Notes: generated from the letters alone by a model not told the origin. DNA of 35,313 nucleotides from Ensifer sp. IC4062 (GCF_020193575.1 NZ_JADYVD010000060.1:1-35313), one strand, 5' to 3'. Counted from the first letter of the stretch, positions 1 to 9,763 are shown. Program-made: numbers and translations.

Positions 1-3
1 ACC

Positions 4-773
4 TCAGCTCATCCAGTTCCCGCCATCGACGTTGTAAGTCTGGGCGACGACGTAGTCGCTTTCCGAGGAGGCGAGGAAAATCGCCATGCCTGTGAGATCT
101 TCGGCGGTGCCCATCCGTCCGTAAGGCACCTCCTCGCCAACCAGGCGCTTCTTTTCGCCGAGCGGACGGTTCTCGTACTTGGCAAAGAGCGCATCGCCTC
201 CATCCCAGTGTTCGCCGTCGACCACCCCGGGGGCAATGGCATTCACATTGATGCGGTGCTTGATGAGATTGAGCCCGGCCGATTGGGTAAGGCTGATAAC
301 GGCCGCCTTCGTGGCGCAATAGACGGCAACCAACGCCTCGCCGCGACGGCCCGCCTGGCTCGCCATGTTGATGATCTTGCCGCCGTGCCCTTGCGCGATC
401 ATCTGCTTGGCCGCTGACTGCAGGGTGAAGAGCGTGCCGGCGACGTTGATCGAGAAAAGTTTTTCGTAGCTTTCTCGGGTGATCTCGACGATCGGCGCCA
501 GATCGAAAAGAGCGGCATTGTTGACCAGGATGTCCAAGCCGCCCGCATGCTCGACAACGGCAGCGATGGCCGCATCAATCGATTCCTGTCGGGTCACGTC
601 CATTTGGACTGCATAGGCAGCCGGTCCAATCTCCGCAGCCGTCTGCCTCGCCCGGTCGATATTGAGGTCGGCGATCGCGACGGTTGCCCCTTCGCGCACA
701 TAAGCCTCGGCGAAGGCACGGCCGATACCCCGCGCGGATCCGGTAATCAGCGCGCTCTTCCCTTCAAGACGTT

Positions 774-777
<4 letters not shown>
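4..777 (-). CDS. smoS: Sorbitol dehydrogenase SmoS (SDR family)
   Basis: A 257-residue classical short-chain dehydrogenase, the usual length for the family. The NAD-binding motif TGSARGIG is at residues 12-19, NNAA at 86-89, and the catalytic Ser140, Tyr153 and Lys157 (YCATK) are all present. Its start codon overlaps the smoK stop by four bases (ATGA), so it is translationally coupled as the last visible gene of the polyol ABC operon. Known SmoS enzymes oxidise D-glucitol to fructose (and galactitol to tagatose) in the cytoplasm with NAD. The family call comes from the motifs. The substrate is inferred from the operon. A mannitol dehydrogenase gene often follows in rhizobia but would lie beyond the left edge. 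Confidence 0.9.
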
Positions 778-1775
<998 letters not shown>

Positions 1776-1785
1776 GGTCGTATCC

Positions 1786-2616
1786 TTATTTGACCGCGCC
1801 AAAGGTCAGGCCGCGTACGAGCTGCTTCTGCGAGAACCAGCCGAGAATGAGTATGGGGGCGATCGCCATCGTGGAGGCGGCCGAGAGCTTCGCGTAAAAC
1901 AGGCCTTCCGGGCTCGAATAGGAGGCGATGAAGGCGGTCAGCGGTGCCGCTTTCGCCGCGCTCAGGTTCAAGGTCCAGAACGCCTCGTTCCAGGCGAGAA
2001 TGATGTTGAGGAGCAGCGTCGAGGCAATGCCAGGGATCGCCATCGGCGTCAGTACGTAGATGATCTCCTTGGAAAGCGAGGCGCCATCCATGCGTGCCGC
2101 TTCCAGGATCTCGCCGGGGATCTCCTTGAAGTAGGTGTAGAGCATCCAGATGATGATCGGCAGATTGATCAGCGTCAGGACGATCACCAGGCCGGTGCGG
2201 GTGTCGAGAAGCCCCGAATTGCGGAACATCAGGTACATCGGCACGAGCACGCCGACGGGCGGCATCATCTTCGTCGACAGCATCCACATCAGCACGTCCT
2301 TGGTGCGCTTCGTCGGCGCGAAAGCCATGGCCCAAGCTGCGGGAATGGCGATGATGAGGCCAAGCAGCGTCGAGCCAAAGGAGACGACCACCGAGTTCAT
2401 GAAGTGCTTGAAGTAGTTCGACCGGCTCTGCACTTCGAAGTAGTTCTCGGTCGTCCAGTCGAAGAAGAGGAATGCCGGTGGCGAGGCGATCGCTTGCGCT
2501 TCCGTCTTGAAGCTCGTCAGGAACGTCCAAAGGATCGGGAAGAAGATGAGGATGCCAATCGTCCAGGCGACGACGGTGACAACCAGCTTGCGTCGGGTCG
2601 AGACGTTGCGTGCCAT
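1786..2616 (-). CDS. smoG: Polyol ABC transporter permease SmoG
   Basis: A 276-residue MalG-type inner-membrane permease with about six hydrophobic segments, the first near residues 12-34. The cytoplasmic EAA loop (EAARMDGASLSKEI) that docks the ATPase lies near residue 170. The chosen start (MARNVSTRRK) has GGAGG ten bases upstream. The same frame stays open further upstream across smoF, but that part is out-of-frame shadow. It begins six bases after the smoF stop and ends ten bases before smoK, so the genes share one transcript. It should pair with SmoF to form the transmembrane channel. Confidence 0.9.
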   Translation of the reverse strand: MARNVSTRRKLVVTVVAWTIGILIFFPILWTFLTSFKTEAQAIASPPAFLFFDWTTENYFEVQSRSNYFKHFMNSVVVSFGSTLLGLIIAIPAAWAMAFAPTKRTKDVLMWMLSTKMMPPVGVLVPMYLMFRNSGLLDTRTGLVIVLTLINLPIIIWMLYTYFKEIPGEILEAARMDGASLSKEIIYVLTPMAIPGIASTLLLNIILAWNEAFWTLNLSAAKAAPLTAFIASYSSPEGLFYAKLSAASTMAIAPILILGWFSQKQLVRGLTFGAVK

Positions 2617-2621
2617 GACTA

Positions 2622-3494
2622 TCAACCCTCCAGCGTCTTGCCGATCATGCGCATCAGGAAGAATGCGACGATATTGGCGAGGATGACCGCGATGATGCCG
2701 CCGGCGGATGCGCCGCCCACGTCGAACTGCAGAAGAGCCTGCGCATAGACGAGGAAGGTGAGATTCGTGCTCTGCGTGCCCGGGCCACCATTGGTGGTGA
2801 CGAGGATTTCGGCAAAGACGGACAGCAGGAAGATCGTCTGGATCAGGATCACGACGGTGATCGCGCGTGAGACGTGCGGCAGCACCAGATAGAAGAAGCG
2901 GCTCCACGCACCGGCGCCGTCCATCTGCGCAGCCTCCTTCTGTTCCTCGTCGAGCGACTGCAGCGCCGTCAACAGGATGAGCGTCGCAAAGGGCAGCCAT
3001 TGCCAGGCGACGATCAGGATGATCGAAAAGAGCGGCGCATTGGCGAGGAAGTCGAAGGGCTGCAGGCCGACGAGTTTGGCGAGCCAGGCGAAGAGCCCGC
3101 TCACCGGGTTCATGAACATGTTCTTCCAGACGAGTGCCGCAACGGTCGGCATGATCAGGAAGGGCGCGATCACCAGGATGCGCACGATCCCCTGCCCGAA
3201 CATCGGCTGGTCGAGAAGAAGCGCAAGAGCGATACCCCCGATGACAGTGATGAACAGCACGCCGAGGACGATCGCGAGCGTGTTGAAGATTGCCTGGAAG
3301 AATGCCGGATCGGTCAGAAAGTAGATGTAGTTGGAGAGCCCCGCGAACTCCTCCATGCCCGGCATCAGGAGGTTGTAGCGCAGCAGTGAGAAATAGATGG
3401 TCATTGCCAGCGGAACGATCATCCAGGCCAGAAGCAGAAGCACCGAGGGCGCGATCATCAGCCGCGCGGCGGAGCGGGTGTGCAAGGTCGCCAT
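2622..3494 (-). CDS. smoF: Polyol ABC transporter permease SmoF
   Basis: A 290-residue MalF-type permease with six predicted membrane helices, the first near residues 12-33. The EAA motif (KEAAQMDGAGAWSRF) is near residue 190. The start is well supported: GGGAGGA lies six bases before the ATG. It is the first permease of the operon, six bases ahead of smoG and 186 bases after smoE. That gap holds a strong stem-loop (3581-3627). It forms the heteromeric membrane channel with SmoG. Family assignment is certain from sequence. The sorbitol/mannitol/galactitol substrate range is known for Smo systems and inferred here from synteny. Confidence 0.9.
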   Translation of the reverse strand: MATLHTRSAARLMIAPSVLLLLAWMIVPLAMTIYFSLLRYNLLMPGMEEFAGLSNYIYFLTDPAFFQAIFNTLAIVLGVLFITVIGGIALALLLDQPMFGQGIVRILVIAPFLIMPTVAALVWKNMFMNPVSGLFAWLAKLVGLQPFDFLANAPLFSIILIVAWQWLPFATLILLTALQSLDEEQKEAAQMDGAGAWSRFFYLVLPHVSRAITVVILIQTIFLLSVFAEILVTTNGGPGTQSTNLTFLVYAQALLQFDVGGASAGGIIAVILANIVAFFLMRMIGKTLEG

Positions 3495-3580
3495 GGCGTC
3501 CTCCCGTAATTGTCAACGGTGTCGATGAAGCTGGCGCGGTTTACCGCGCATGCCGGACGCGCCGTGACCGATCCAAAAAG

Positions 3581-3627
3581 CAGAGCGGGAAGCGGAAAAC
3601 CCGTTCCGCTTTCCCCATCCCGCTCTG
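3581..3627. repeat. Intercistronic palindrome between smoE and smoF
   Basis: CAGAGCGGGA (3581-3590) pairs perfectly with TCCCGCTCTG (3618-3627). An inner 7-bp stem, AGCGGAA with TTCCGCT, caps it. The outer arm resembles the AGAGCGGGA end of the repeat at 27897-27948, so it is probably a member of the same rhizobial palindromic family. Lying after the binding-protein gene, it could protect the smoE message from 3' decay or reduce read-through into smoF. That role is inferred. There is no T-run to make a classical terminator. Confidence 0.65.
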
Positions 3628-3680
3628 TGAGTTGCCGGGACACCAGCCGTTTCCAGCCAGTGCCCCGGCCCTTGGGAGCC

Positions 3681-4991
3681 TTACTTGATGTAACCTGCCT
3701 TGGTCATTTCGCGGGTCGACAGTTGCTGCGCGCTGGCAAGCGCCTGATCGACGCTCATCTGACCGGCAAGCGCCGCCGAGAACACCTGGCCGACGGCAGT
3801 ACCGAGGCCCTGGAACTCCGGGATCGCGACGAACTGCACGCCGACATACGGCACCGGCTTGACCGCCGGGTTCTTCGGATCGGCCGCATTGATCGAGTCG
3901 AGCGTCATCTTCGCGAACGGCGCGGCCTTCTGGTATTCCGGGTTCTCATAAAGAGATGTGCGGGTGCCGGGCGGAACGTTTGCCCAGCCTTCCTTCTCGG
4001 CGACGAGCTTCAGGTAGTCCTTGCCGGTTGCCCAGGCGATGAACTTTTCGGCCGCCTCCGTCTTCTGCGAGCCTGCAGGGATCGCGAGGTTCCAAGCCCA
4101 GAGCCAGTTGCCGCGTTTGCCAAGGCCGGTATCGGGCGCGAGCGCGAAGCCGACCTTGTCGGCGACCGTCGATTCCTTCGGATTGGTCACGAAGGAAGCG
4201 GCAACCGTCGCGTCGATCCACATGCCGCACTTGCCGGTCTGGAAGAGGGACAGGTTTTCGTTGAAGCCGTTCGAGGAGGCACCGGGCGGGCCTGCGTCAT
4301 TCATCAGCTTGACGTAGAAGTCCAACGTATTCTTCCATTCGGGCTGATCGAACTGCGGCTGCCATTTCTCGTCGAACCAGCGCGCGCCGAAAGCGTTCGC
4401 CGTCGCCGTCAGGAACGCCATGTTCTCACCCCAGCCGGCCTTGCCGCGCAGGCAGATGCCGTAGATTTCATTGTCCTTGTCTGTGATCTTACGGGCAGCT
4501 TCCGCGATGAAGTCCCAGGTCGGGGCATCGGGCATGGTGAGGCCGGCCTTTTCGAACAGGTCCTTGCGATACATCACCATCGAGCTTTCGCCATAGAAGG
4601 GCGCGGCATAGAGCTTGCCGTCGATCGTGAGGCCGCTGCGGATCGCCGGCAGCAGGTCATCGACGTCGTAGTCAGCGCCAAGATTGTCGAGCGGCAGGAG
4701 CCAGCCCTGCTTGGCCCAGATCGGCACTTCGTAGGTACCGATCGTCATGATGTCGTACTGGCCGCCCTTCGTGGCGATATCCGTCGTTACGCGCTGGCGC
4801 AGCACGTTTTCCTCAAGCGTTACCCACTCGAGCTGAATGTCCGGATTTTTCGAGGTGAAATCATCCGTCAGCTTCTGCATCCGGATCATGTCGCCGTTGT
4901 TCACGGTCGCAATGGTCAGGGTTTCTGCTTGGGCCAGACCCGCCAGAGCGACTGCCGAGCACGTGCCCAGCAGGAAAGTTCTCAAATTCAT
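3681..4991 (-). CDS. smoE: Polyol-binding periplasmic protein SmoE
   Basis: A 436-residue extracellular solute-binding protein of family 1 (MalE-like). The first 22 residues form a Sec signal peptide with a hydrophobic core and an AQA cleavage site before Glu23, so the mature protein is periplasmic. GGGAGGA lies six bases before the ATG. It is the promoter-proximal structural gene of the operon (smoE-F-G-K-S), which suits a binding protein needed in excess. The promoter and operator-like repeats immediately upstream suggest control by the neighbouring SorC-type regulator. The family is clear. The ligand (sorbitol, mannitol or a similar polyol) is inferred from the smo gene order and the attached SmoS dehydrogenase. 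Confidence 0.9.
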   Translation of the reverse strand: MNLRTFLLGTCSAVALAGLAQAETLTIATVNNGDMIRMQKLTDDFTSKNPDIQLEWVTLEENVLRQRVTTDIATKGGQYDIMTIGTYEVPIWAKQGWLLPLDNLGADYDVDDLLPAIRSGLTIDGKLYAAPFYGESSMVMYRKDLFEKAGLTMPDAPTWDFIAEAARKITDKDNEIYGICLRGKAGWGENMAFLTATANAFGARWFDEKWQPQFDQPEWKNTLDFYVKLMNDAGPPGASSNGFNENLSLFQTGKCGMWIDATVAASFVTNPKESTVADKVGFALAPDTGLGKRGNWLWAWNLAIPAGSQKTEAAEKFIAWATGKDYLKLVAEKEGWANVPPGTRTSLYENPEYQKAAPFAKMTLDSINAADPKNPAVKPVPYVGVQFVAIPEFQGLGTAVGQVFSAALAGQMSVDQALASAQQLSTREMTKAGYIK

Positions 4992-5012
4992 CGACTTCCT
5001 CCCAGAAGAAAT

Positions 5013-5066
5013 TGAGCATTTGCTTTGCTCATGAGCAATTACTCACCCGTTGACGCAAAAAGTCAA
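5013..5066 (-). promoter_or_regulatory. smoE promoter overlapped by TGAGCA operator repeats
   Basis: Read on the minus strand, TTGACT (5061-5066) and AGTAAT (5038-5043) form a sigma70-like promoter with a 17-bp spacer. The -10 region is covered by TTGCTCATGAGCAA (5025-5038), a perfect 14-bp palindrome. A further TGAGCA half-site at 5013-5018 pairs with TGCTCA at 5026-5031, and TGAG(N6)CTCA spans 5032-5045. Overlapping inverted half-sites on a -10 box suggest binding by SmoC. SorC-family proteins bind palindromic sites as oligomers. The sequence is seen directly; promoter and regulator are inferred. Confidence 0.55.
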
Positions 5067-5216
5067 TCTGCTTTCGTTGCTGCGCCGCACCGAAACTCTT
5101 AATGAACTGTTTTGGCTATGGAGTTTTTGTTGGGTGCGCAGGGTAAAATGCGATCCGTAACCCAGGGGCTGCGACATTCCCGAAGCTCGACATCGCCCGA
5201 GTCAATCTCGCTTGAA

Positions 5217-6170
5217 TCAGGCGCCGAGCAGAAAGTCGGCAGTGGTTTCGTCGGTGATAAGGCCGTTGATGATGCGCCCCTTGAGCGCCGCGCGGAGCGC
5301 CTCGTGCTTGCGTTTGCCCTTGGCAATGCCGATGACCGACGCCCGGTCGCGCGGCGGAAGCGGAATGGAGGCGACACGTTCGTTGATACTACCTGTCAGC
5401 AATTCGCCGTCGTGATCGAACATCCAGCCGCAGATCTCCCCTGCGGCACCGGCTGCCATGAGCCGCTCCATTTCCTCGCGGGCCAGAAAGCCATCCTCGC
5501 AGAGTGGTGCGTCGGGCCCGAGCTCGCCCACGCCGACGAAGGCGGCATTGGCCTCCGCGCCGAGCTTGAGCGCGATTTTTACGAGACTCTGATTGTGGAG
5601 GACCTCGCGCTCCGCGGCCGACGAGACGAGAACCGGCAGCGGCATGGGAAAATGCCGTGCCTTGATCGTGTCCGCCATGCTGAAGATGACATTGTAATAG
5701 GCGGCCGAGCCATCGAGCCTGATATTGCCGGTAAGCGACACGATTCGATGCTGCGGACACTCCATCGAAGGCAGCTGGTCGATCGTCGCCTTCAGCGTGC
5801 GCCCCGTCCCGATCGCCAGAACCACCGGGTCCGTCGATTTCAACCAGCGCTCGATCTCCACCGCGCCGGCTTCGGCGATACCGACGGTCGTCGAGCTCGA
5901 ACCTGGATCGCTCGGTACGACACCGACGTGTTTCAGCTCATATTTTTCCTTGAGCCGGGCGGCCGCTTCGAGACAGGCGGCAATCGGATGATCTAGCCGA
6001 ACCTTGATGAGCCGCTCGGCCATGGCAAGGGAAACGAGACGCTGCGCCGATTGCCGCGAGATGCCCATGATCGACGCAATCTCGTCCTGCGTTCGGCCGG
6101 CTACATAGTATAGCCAGCCAGCCCGGGCAGCATCGTCCAGCCTGTTGTTGGTCTCCGGCCTGCGCGCCAT
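5217..6170 (-). CDS. smoC: SorC-family sugar-binding transcriptional regulator
   Basis: A 317-residue regulator of the SorC/DeoR sugar-binding family, of typical length. The N-terminal helix-turn-helix is near residues 26-50 (RTQDEIASIMGISRQSAQ). The rest is the sugar-phosphate-binding domain with the diagnostic GTGRT at 121-125 and a late GIAKG motif. AAGGAG lies before the ATG at 6170. It is encoded just upstream of smoE in the same direction, with 225 bases between them. That gap holds the smoE promoter and its palindromes and no other gene. It probably represses or activates the smo operon in response to a polyol or its phosphate. The family is clear; the symbol is by position. Confidence 0.85.
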   Translation of the reverse strand: MARRPETNNRLDDAARAGWLYYVAGRTQDEIASIMGISRQSAQRLVSLAMAERLIKVRLDHPIAACLEAAARLKEKYELKHVGVVPSDPGSSSTTVGIAEAGAVEIERWLKSTDPVVLAIGTGRTLKATIDQLPSMECPQHRIVSLTGNIRLDGSAAYYNVIFSMADTIKARHFPMPLPVLVSSAAEREVLHNQSLVKIALKLGAEANAAFVGVGELGPDAPLCEDGFLAREEMERLMAAGAAGEICGWMFDHDGELLTGSINERVASIPLPPRDRASVIGIAKGKRKHEALRAALKGRIINGLITDETTADFLLGA

Positions 6171-6237
6171 ACGATTATCTCCTTCCCCGTTGATTTGCTG
6201 CCACTATTTGCCCTGCCCTGTCAAACAAACGTGCAGG

Positions 6238-6255
6238 TTGACTCGGACGAGTAAA
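6238..6255. promoter_or_regulatory. Imperfect inverted repeat between smoC and preT
   Basis: TTGACTCG, a two-base spacer, then CGAGTAAA: an 8-2-8 inverted repeat with one mismatch in the divergent smoC/preT intergenic region. It could be an operator for either gene. It does not resemble the TGAGCA sites at smoE and only partly resembles a RutR box. The assignment is weak. Confidence 0.25.
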
Positions 6256-6303
6256 GAGAAAGCCCCGGTTCTCAGGGCGTTCGGCACGTTTCCGAAGCAA
6301 AAT

Positions 6304-6319
6304 TTTACCGTTTGATAAA
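6304..6319. promoter_or_regulatory. RutR-like box upstream of preT
   Basis: TTTACCGTTTGATAAA has the 7-2-7 layout of the E. coli RutR operator (TTGACCA-N2-TGGTCAA) and matches 10 of its 14 defined positions. It lies 54 bases before the preT start. A better match (12 of 14) lies before the ureidopropionase gene next to the RutR-like regulator. Control of preTA by that regulator is inferred. Confidence 0.4.
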
Positions 6320-6372
6320 AAAATAAAGCGTGTTACCGTTCTGTGATCCTGAGAAAACATTGGGAGCCAAAA

Positions 6373-7734
6373 ATGGGAACGACGCAATCTGGGATCCTTG
6401 GCGGCCGACTGCCGCTCAGGGAATACGAAGACAATTTCTCCGACCTTCATCCGCCGCTCGACAAACACGAGGCCTTGGTCGCTTCCGACCGTTGTTACTT
6501 CTGTCATGATGCGCCGTGCATGACGGCCTGTCCCACCTCGATCGACATCCCGATGTTCATCCGGCAGATTGCCACGGGCAATCCGATCGGCTCGGCAAAG
6601 ACGATTTTCGACCAGAACATACTCGGCGGCATGTGCGCCCGCGTCTGTCCCACCGAAACGCTCTGCGAACAGGCCTGCGTGCGCAACACTGCCGAGGAGC
6701 GCCCGGTCGAGATCGGCAGGCTGCAGCGTTACGCGACCGACATCGCGATGAACGAGAACAAGCAGTTCTACGCGCGGGCCGCCTCGTCCGGTCGCAAGAT
6801 AGCCGTGGTCGGCGCAGGACCCGCGGGGCTTGCCTGCGCCCACCGGCTAGCGGTCAATGGCCACGACGTGGTGGTCTACGATGCGCGCGAAAAATCCGGC
6901 GGCCTCAATGAATACGGCATCGCCGCCTACAAATCCGTGGACGACTTCGCCCAGAAAGAAGTCGATTATGTCCTTTCGATTGGCGGAATCGAGGTGCGCC
7001 ATGGCCAGGCGCTTGGCCGCGACTTCTCGCTTGCCGACCTGGCGGAGCAATATGATGCCGTCTTCCTCGGCCTCGGCCTTGCCGGCGTCAACGCGCTTAG
7101 GATCGAGGGCGGGAATGCGGAAGGCGTTCAGGACGCCGTCGACTTTATCGCCGCACTCCGGCAGTCGAAGACCAAGGCCGATATACCGGTCGGCCGGCGG
7201 GTCGTAGTGCTCGGCGGCGGCATGACCGCAATCGACGCGGCTGTCCAGGCAAAGCTCCTCGGCGCCGAGGAAGTAACGATCTGCTACCGCCGCGGCAAGG
7301 AGCATATGAACGCCTCCGAGTTCGAGCAGGACCTCGCAACCTCAAAGGGCGTCAGCATTCGCCACTGGCTGCAGCCGAAGCGCATCGCGCTGAAGGACGG
7401 CAGGGTCGCCGGCATCGAGCTCGACTACACGACGCTCGACAACGGCAAGCTGACGACGACCGGCGAAACGGGTATCATCGCAGCCGACCAGATCTTCAAG
7501 GCCATCGGCCAGACCTTCGAGGCGTCGAGCCTCGGTGCGCTCCAAATGGAGGGCGGGCGCATCGTCACCGATGCCGAAGGCCGCACCTCGCTCGATAAGG
7601 TCTGGGCGGGCGGCGACTGTGTTCTCGGCGGAGAGGACCTGACCGTTTCCGCCGTCGCCATGGGGCGTGACGCCGCCGAATCGATCAACCGGGCTTTCGC
7701 CGTGGCTCAGCCGCTGGCGAGCGCCGTCGCGTGA
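6373..7734 (+). CDS. preT: NAD-dependent dihydropyrimidine dehydrogenase subunit PreT
   Basis: A 453-residue flavoprotein, electron-input subunit of the enzyme that reduces uracil and thymine to their 5,6-dihydro forms. The N-terminal cysteines at residues 41, 44, 49, 53 and 88, 92, 98, 102 match the iron-sulfur region of glutamate synthase small subunit-like proteins. The FAD motif GAGPAG is at 147-152 and the NAD(P)H motif GGGMTA at 281-286. GGGAG six bases upstream supports the ATG at 6373 over an in-frame GTG at 6343. preA follows after 30 bases. The 202-base gap to divergent smoC holds its control region. Cytoplasmic; first step of reductive pyrimidine catabolism. Confidence 0.88.
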   Translation: MGTTQSGILGGRLPLREYEDNFSDLHPPLDKHEALVASDRCYFCHDAPCMTACPTSIDIPMFIRQIATGNPIGSAKTIFDQNILGGMCARVCPTETLCEQACVRNTAEERPVEIGRLQRYATDIAMNENKQFYARAASSGRKIAVVGAGPAGLACAHRLAVNGHDVVVYDAREKSGGLNEYGIAAYKSVDDFAQKEVDYVLSIGGIEVRHGQALGRDFSLADLAEQYDAVFLGLGLAGVNALRIEGGNAEGVQDAVDFIAALRQSKTKADIPVGRRVVVLGGGMTAIDAAVQAKLLGAEEVTICYRRGKEHMNASEFEQDLATSKGVSIRHWLQPKRIALKDGRVAGIELDYTTLDNGKLTTTGETGIIAADQIFKAIGQTFEASSLGALQMEGGRIVTDAEGRTSLDKVWAGGDCVLGGEDLTVSAVAMGRDAAESINRAFAVAQPLASAVA

Positions 7735-7764
7735 AAAAGCGGAACAGGTCGAGAGGACGAAACA

Positions 7765-9078
7765 ATGGCTGATCTTCGCAACAATTTTGTCGGCATCAAA
7801 TCCCCGAACCCGTTCTGGCTCGCCTCGGCGCCGCCGACGGACAAGGCCTATAATGTCGAACGCGCCTTCAAAGCCGGCTGGGGCGGCGTCGTCTGGAAGA
7901 CACTCGGCGAGGAAGGACCGCCAGTCGTCAACGTCAACGGGCCGCGCTACGGCGCGATCTGGGGTGCCGACCGGCGCCTCCTCGGCTTGAACAACATCGA
8001 GCTCATCACCGACCGCGATCTTTACGTGAACCTGCGCGAGATGAAGCAGGTGAAGATGAACTGGCCCGACCGAGCGCTGATAGCCTCGATCATGGTGCCC
8101 TGTGAAGAGAACGCGTGGAAGGCGATCCTGCCGCTGGTGGAGGAGACCGGGGCTGACGGCATCGAACTCAATTTCGGCTGTCCGCACGGTATGTCCGAAC
8201 GCGGCATGGGCTCGGCGGTCGGCCAGGTGCCGGAATATATCGAGATGGTGGTGCGTTGGTGCAAACAATACACGCGCATGCCGGTGATCACAAAGCTGAC
8301 GCCGAACATCACCGATATCCGCAAGCCCGCCCGCGCCGCCAAGGCGGGCGGCACCGACGCCGTGTCGCTGATCAACACGATCAACTCGATCACTTCGGTC
8401 AATCTCGACACGTTCTCGCCGGAGCCCTCGATCGACGGCAGAGGCAGCCACGGCGGCTATTGCGGCCCGGCGGTGAAGCCGATCGCCCTCAACATGGTCG
8501 CCGAGATTGCTCGCGATCCGGAAACCCACGGACTGCCGATTTCCGGCATCGGCGGCATCACCACGTGGCGCGACGCGGCCGAGTTCCTGGCGCTTGGCGC
8601 CGGCAACGTCCAGGTCTGCACGGCAGCGATGACCTACGGTTTCAAGATCGTCCAGGAAATGATCTCCGGTCTCTCTGACTGGATGGACGCCAAGGGCCAC
8701 AGGTCGCTCGATGACGTCTGCGGCCGCGCCGTGCCGAACGTCACCGACTGGCAGTACTTGAACCTCAACTACGTCGCCAAGGCAAAGATCGACCAGGATG
8801 CCTGCATCAAATGCGGCCGCTGTCACATCGCCTGCGAGGATACTTCGCACCAGGCGATCACCCAGTTTGTCAACGGCGTGCGCCATTTCGAGGTGATCGA
8901 AGAGGAATGCGTCGGCTGCAATCTCTGCGTCAACGTCTGTCCGGTCTCGAACTGCATCACGATGGAGCCGCTCCCGGCCGGCGCTCTCGACAAGCGCACC
9001 GGCAAGCCGGTCGACCCGAACTACGCCAACTGGACGACCCACCCCAACAACCCGATGGCTCGGCAAGCCGCCGAGTAA
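7765..9078 (+). CDS. preA: NAD-dependent dihydropyrimidine dehydrogenase subunit PreA
   Basis: A 437-residue catalytic subunit. The FMN-binding TIM barrel (about residues 5-310) carries NFGCPHGM, where Cys139 aligns with the general-acid cysteine of mammalian dihydropyrimidine dehydrogenase. The C-terminus is a 2x[4Fe-4S] ferredoxin with Cys347, 350, 353, 357 and Cys382, 385, 388, 392. GAGAGGA precedes the ATG. It is cotranscribed with preT and followed by a strong terminator, so preTA is a two-gene unit. Electrons pass from NADH through PreT to the FMN site, where uracil or thymine is reduced. The other two pathway enzymes are encoded about 3.5 kb downstream. Confidence 0.9.
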   Translation: MADLRNNFVGIKSPNPFWLASAPPTDKAYNVERAFKAGWGGVVWKTLGEEGPPVVNVNGPRYGAIWGADRRLLGLNNIELITDRDLYVNLREMKQVKMNWPDRALIASIMVPCEENAWKAILPLVEETGADGIELNFGCPHGMSERGMGSAVGQVPEYIEMVVRWCKQYTRMPVITKLTPNITDIRKPARAAKAGGTDAVSLINTINSITSVNLDTFSPEPSIDGRGSHGGYCGPAVKPIALNMVAEIARDPETHGLPISGIGGITTWRDAAEFLALGAGNVQVCTAAMTYGFKIVQEMISGLSDWMDAKGHRSLDDVCGRAVPNVTDWQYLNLNYVAKAKIDQDACIKCGRCHIACEDTSHQAITQFVNGVRHFEVIEEECVGCNLCVNVCPVSNCITMEPLPAGALDKRTGKPVDPNYANWTTHPNNPMARQAAE

Positions 9079-9088
9079 GATCAAGCAG

Positions 9089-9120
9089 AAAGGCCGCCGG
9101 AGAAAACTCCGGCGGCCTTT
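9089..9120 (+). terminator. Intrinsic terminator after preA
   Basis: A perfect 14-bp stem, AAAGGCCGCCGGAG with CTCCGGCGGCCTTT, with an AAAA loop, starting 10 bases after the preA stop. The stem ends in TTT on both strands, so it could also stop transcription from the right. Confidence 0.85.
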
Positions 9121-9137
9121 CGTCCTTGTCGCGTGTC

Positions 9138-9590
9138 TTAGAACTCGATCACCACCTTGCCGAACGGGCCGCGATCGAGATGCGCCAGCGCTTCAAGGAA
9201 TTCGGCGAACGATTATCGCTTGTCGATGACCGGCTTCAGACCGATGCGGTCGACCGCGCCGACCAGGTCTTCGAGCGCCCCGGCGATGTCCTACGCTGAT
9301 GCCCTGCAGCACCGGGGATTTCAAAAGCAGCGGCGCCGGCCCCGAAATTTCAAAGCCTTCCAGCACGCCGATCACCGAAATGCGCCGGTCGGCCGCGACG
9401 GCTCCTAAGGACTGACCAAGGCCGGCGCCGCCGGCGATTTCCAGAATGTGGTCGGCGCCGTGATCTCCGGTCAGTTCATAGACCCGCTCGACCCCGGACA
9501 GATCTTCAAGGCTTACGCGGCCTGGCCGCAAATCCAGCTCATGCTGCCAAAACTCCGGGTGGTGATCGGCAAGCTCGCCGAGCGACTACC
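9138..9590 (-). pseudogene. Remnant of a zinc-type alcohol dehydrogenase/quinone oxidoreductase
   Basis: The minus strand keeps the C-terminal part of a medium-chain dehydrogenase. A stretch reading ELTGDHGADHILEIAGGAG, then GRISVIGVLEGFE-like sequence and LLLKSPVLQGISVGHRR, is recognisable in one frame. The frame is then lost. The family's usual last residues (LAHLDRGPFGKVVIEF) reappear in another frame and end at the TAA at 9138-9140. Upstream the frame is closed by a stop near 9590, and the catalytic N-terminal domain is missing. It is therefore both truncated and frameshifted. Nothing suggests it is still expressed. The 170 bases from here to the next gene show no other feature. Confidence 0.7.
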
Positions 9591-9763
9591 CGCATCATGG
9601 AGTAGCATCGGGGGGACGGTCGAGTAACCACCAACCTCTGGACTGAACTCACGAAAACGAAACAGTTTGTGTCCAAAACGTAAGTTGTCGGTATCCGCGA
9701 TCTGGTTAATAAGAACGGAATCAGCAATAGCCGGCTGGCGCCGGCAAATACCGGGCGGAATGC

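Noticed and set aside
7342..9084. A 580-codon open frame on the minus strand opposite preA
   Set aside because: It is Arg/Asp/Val-rich, has no recognisable motif and exactly mirrors a clear gene with iron-sulfur and FMN motifs. High GC keeps antisense frames open.
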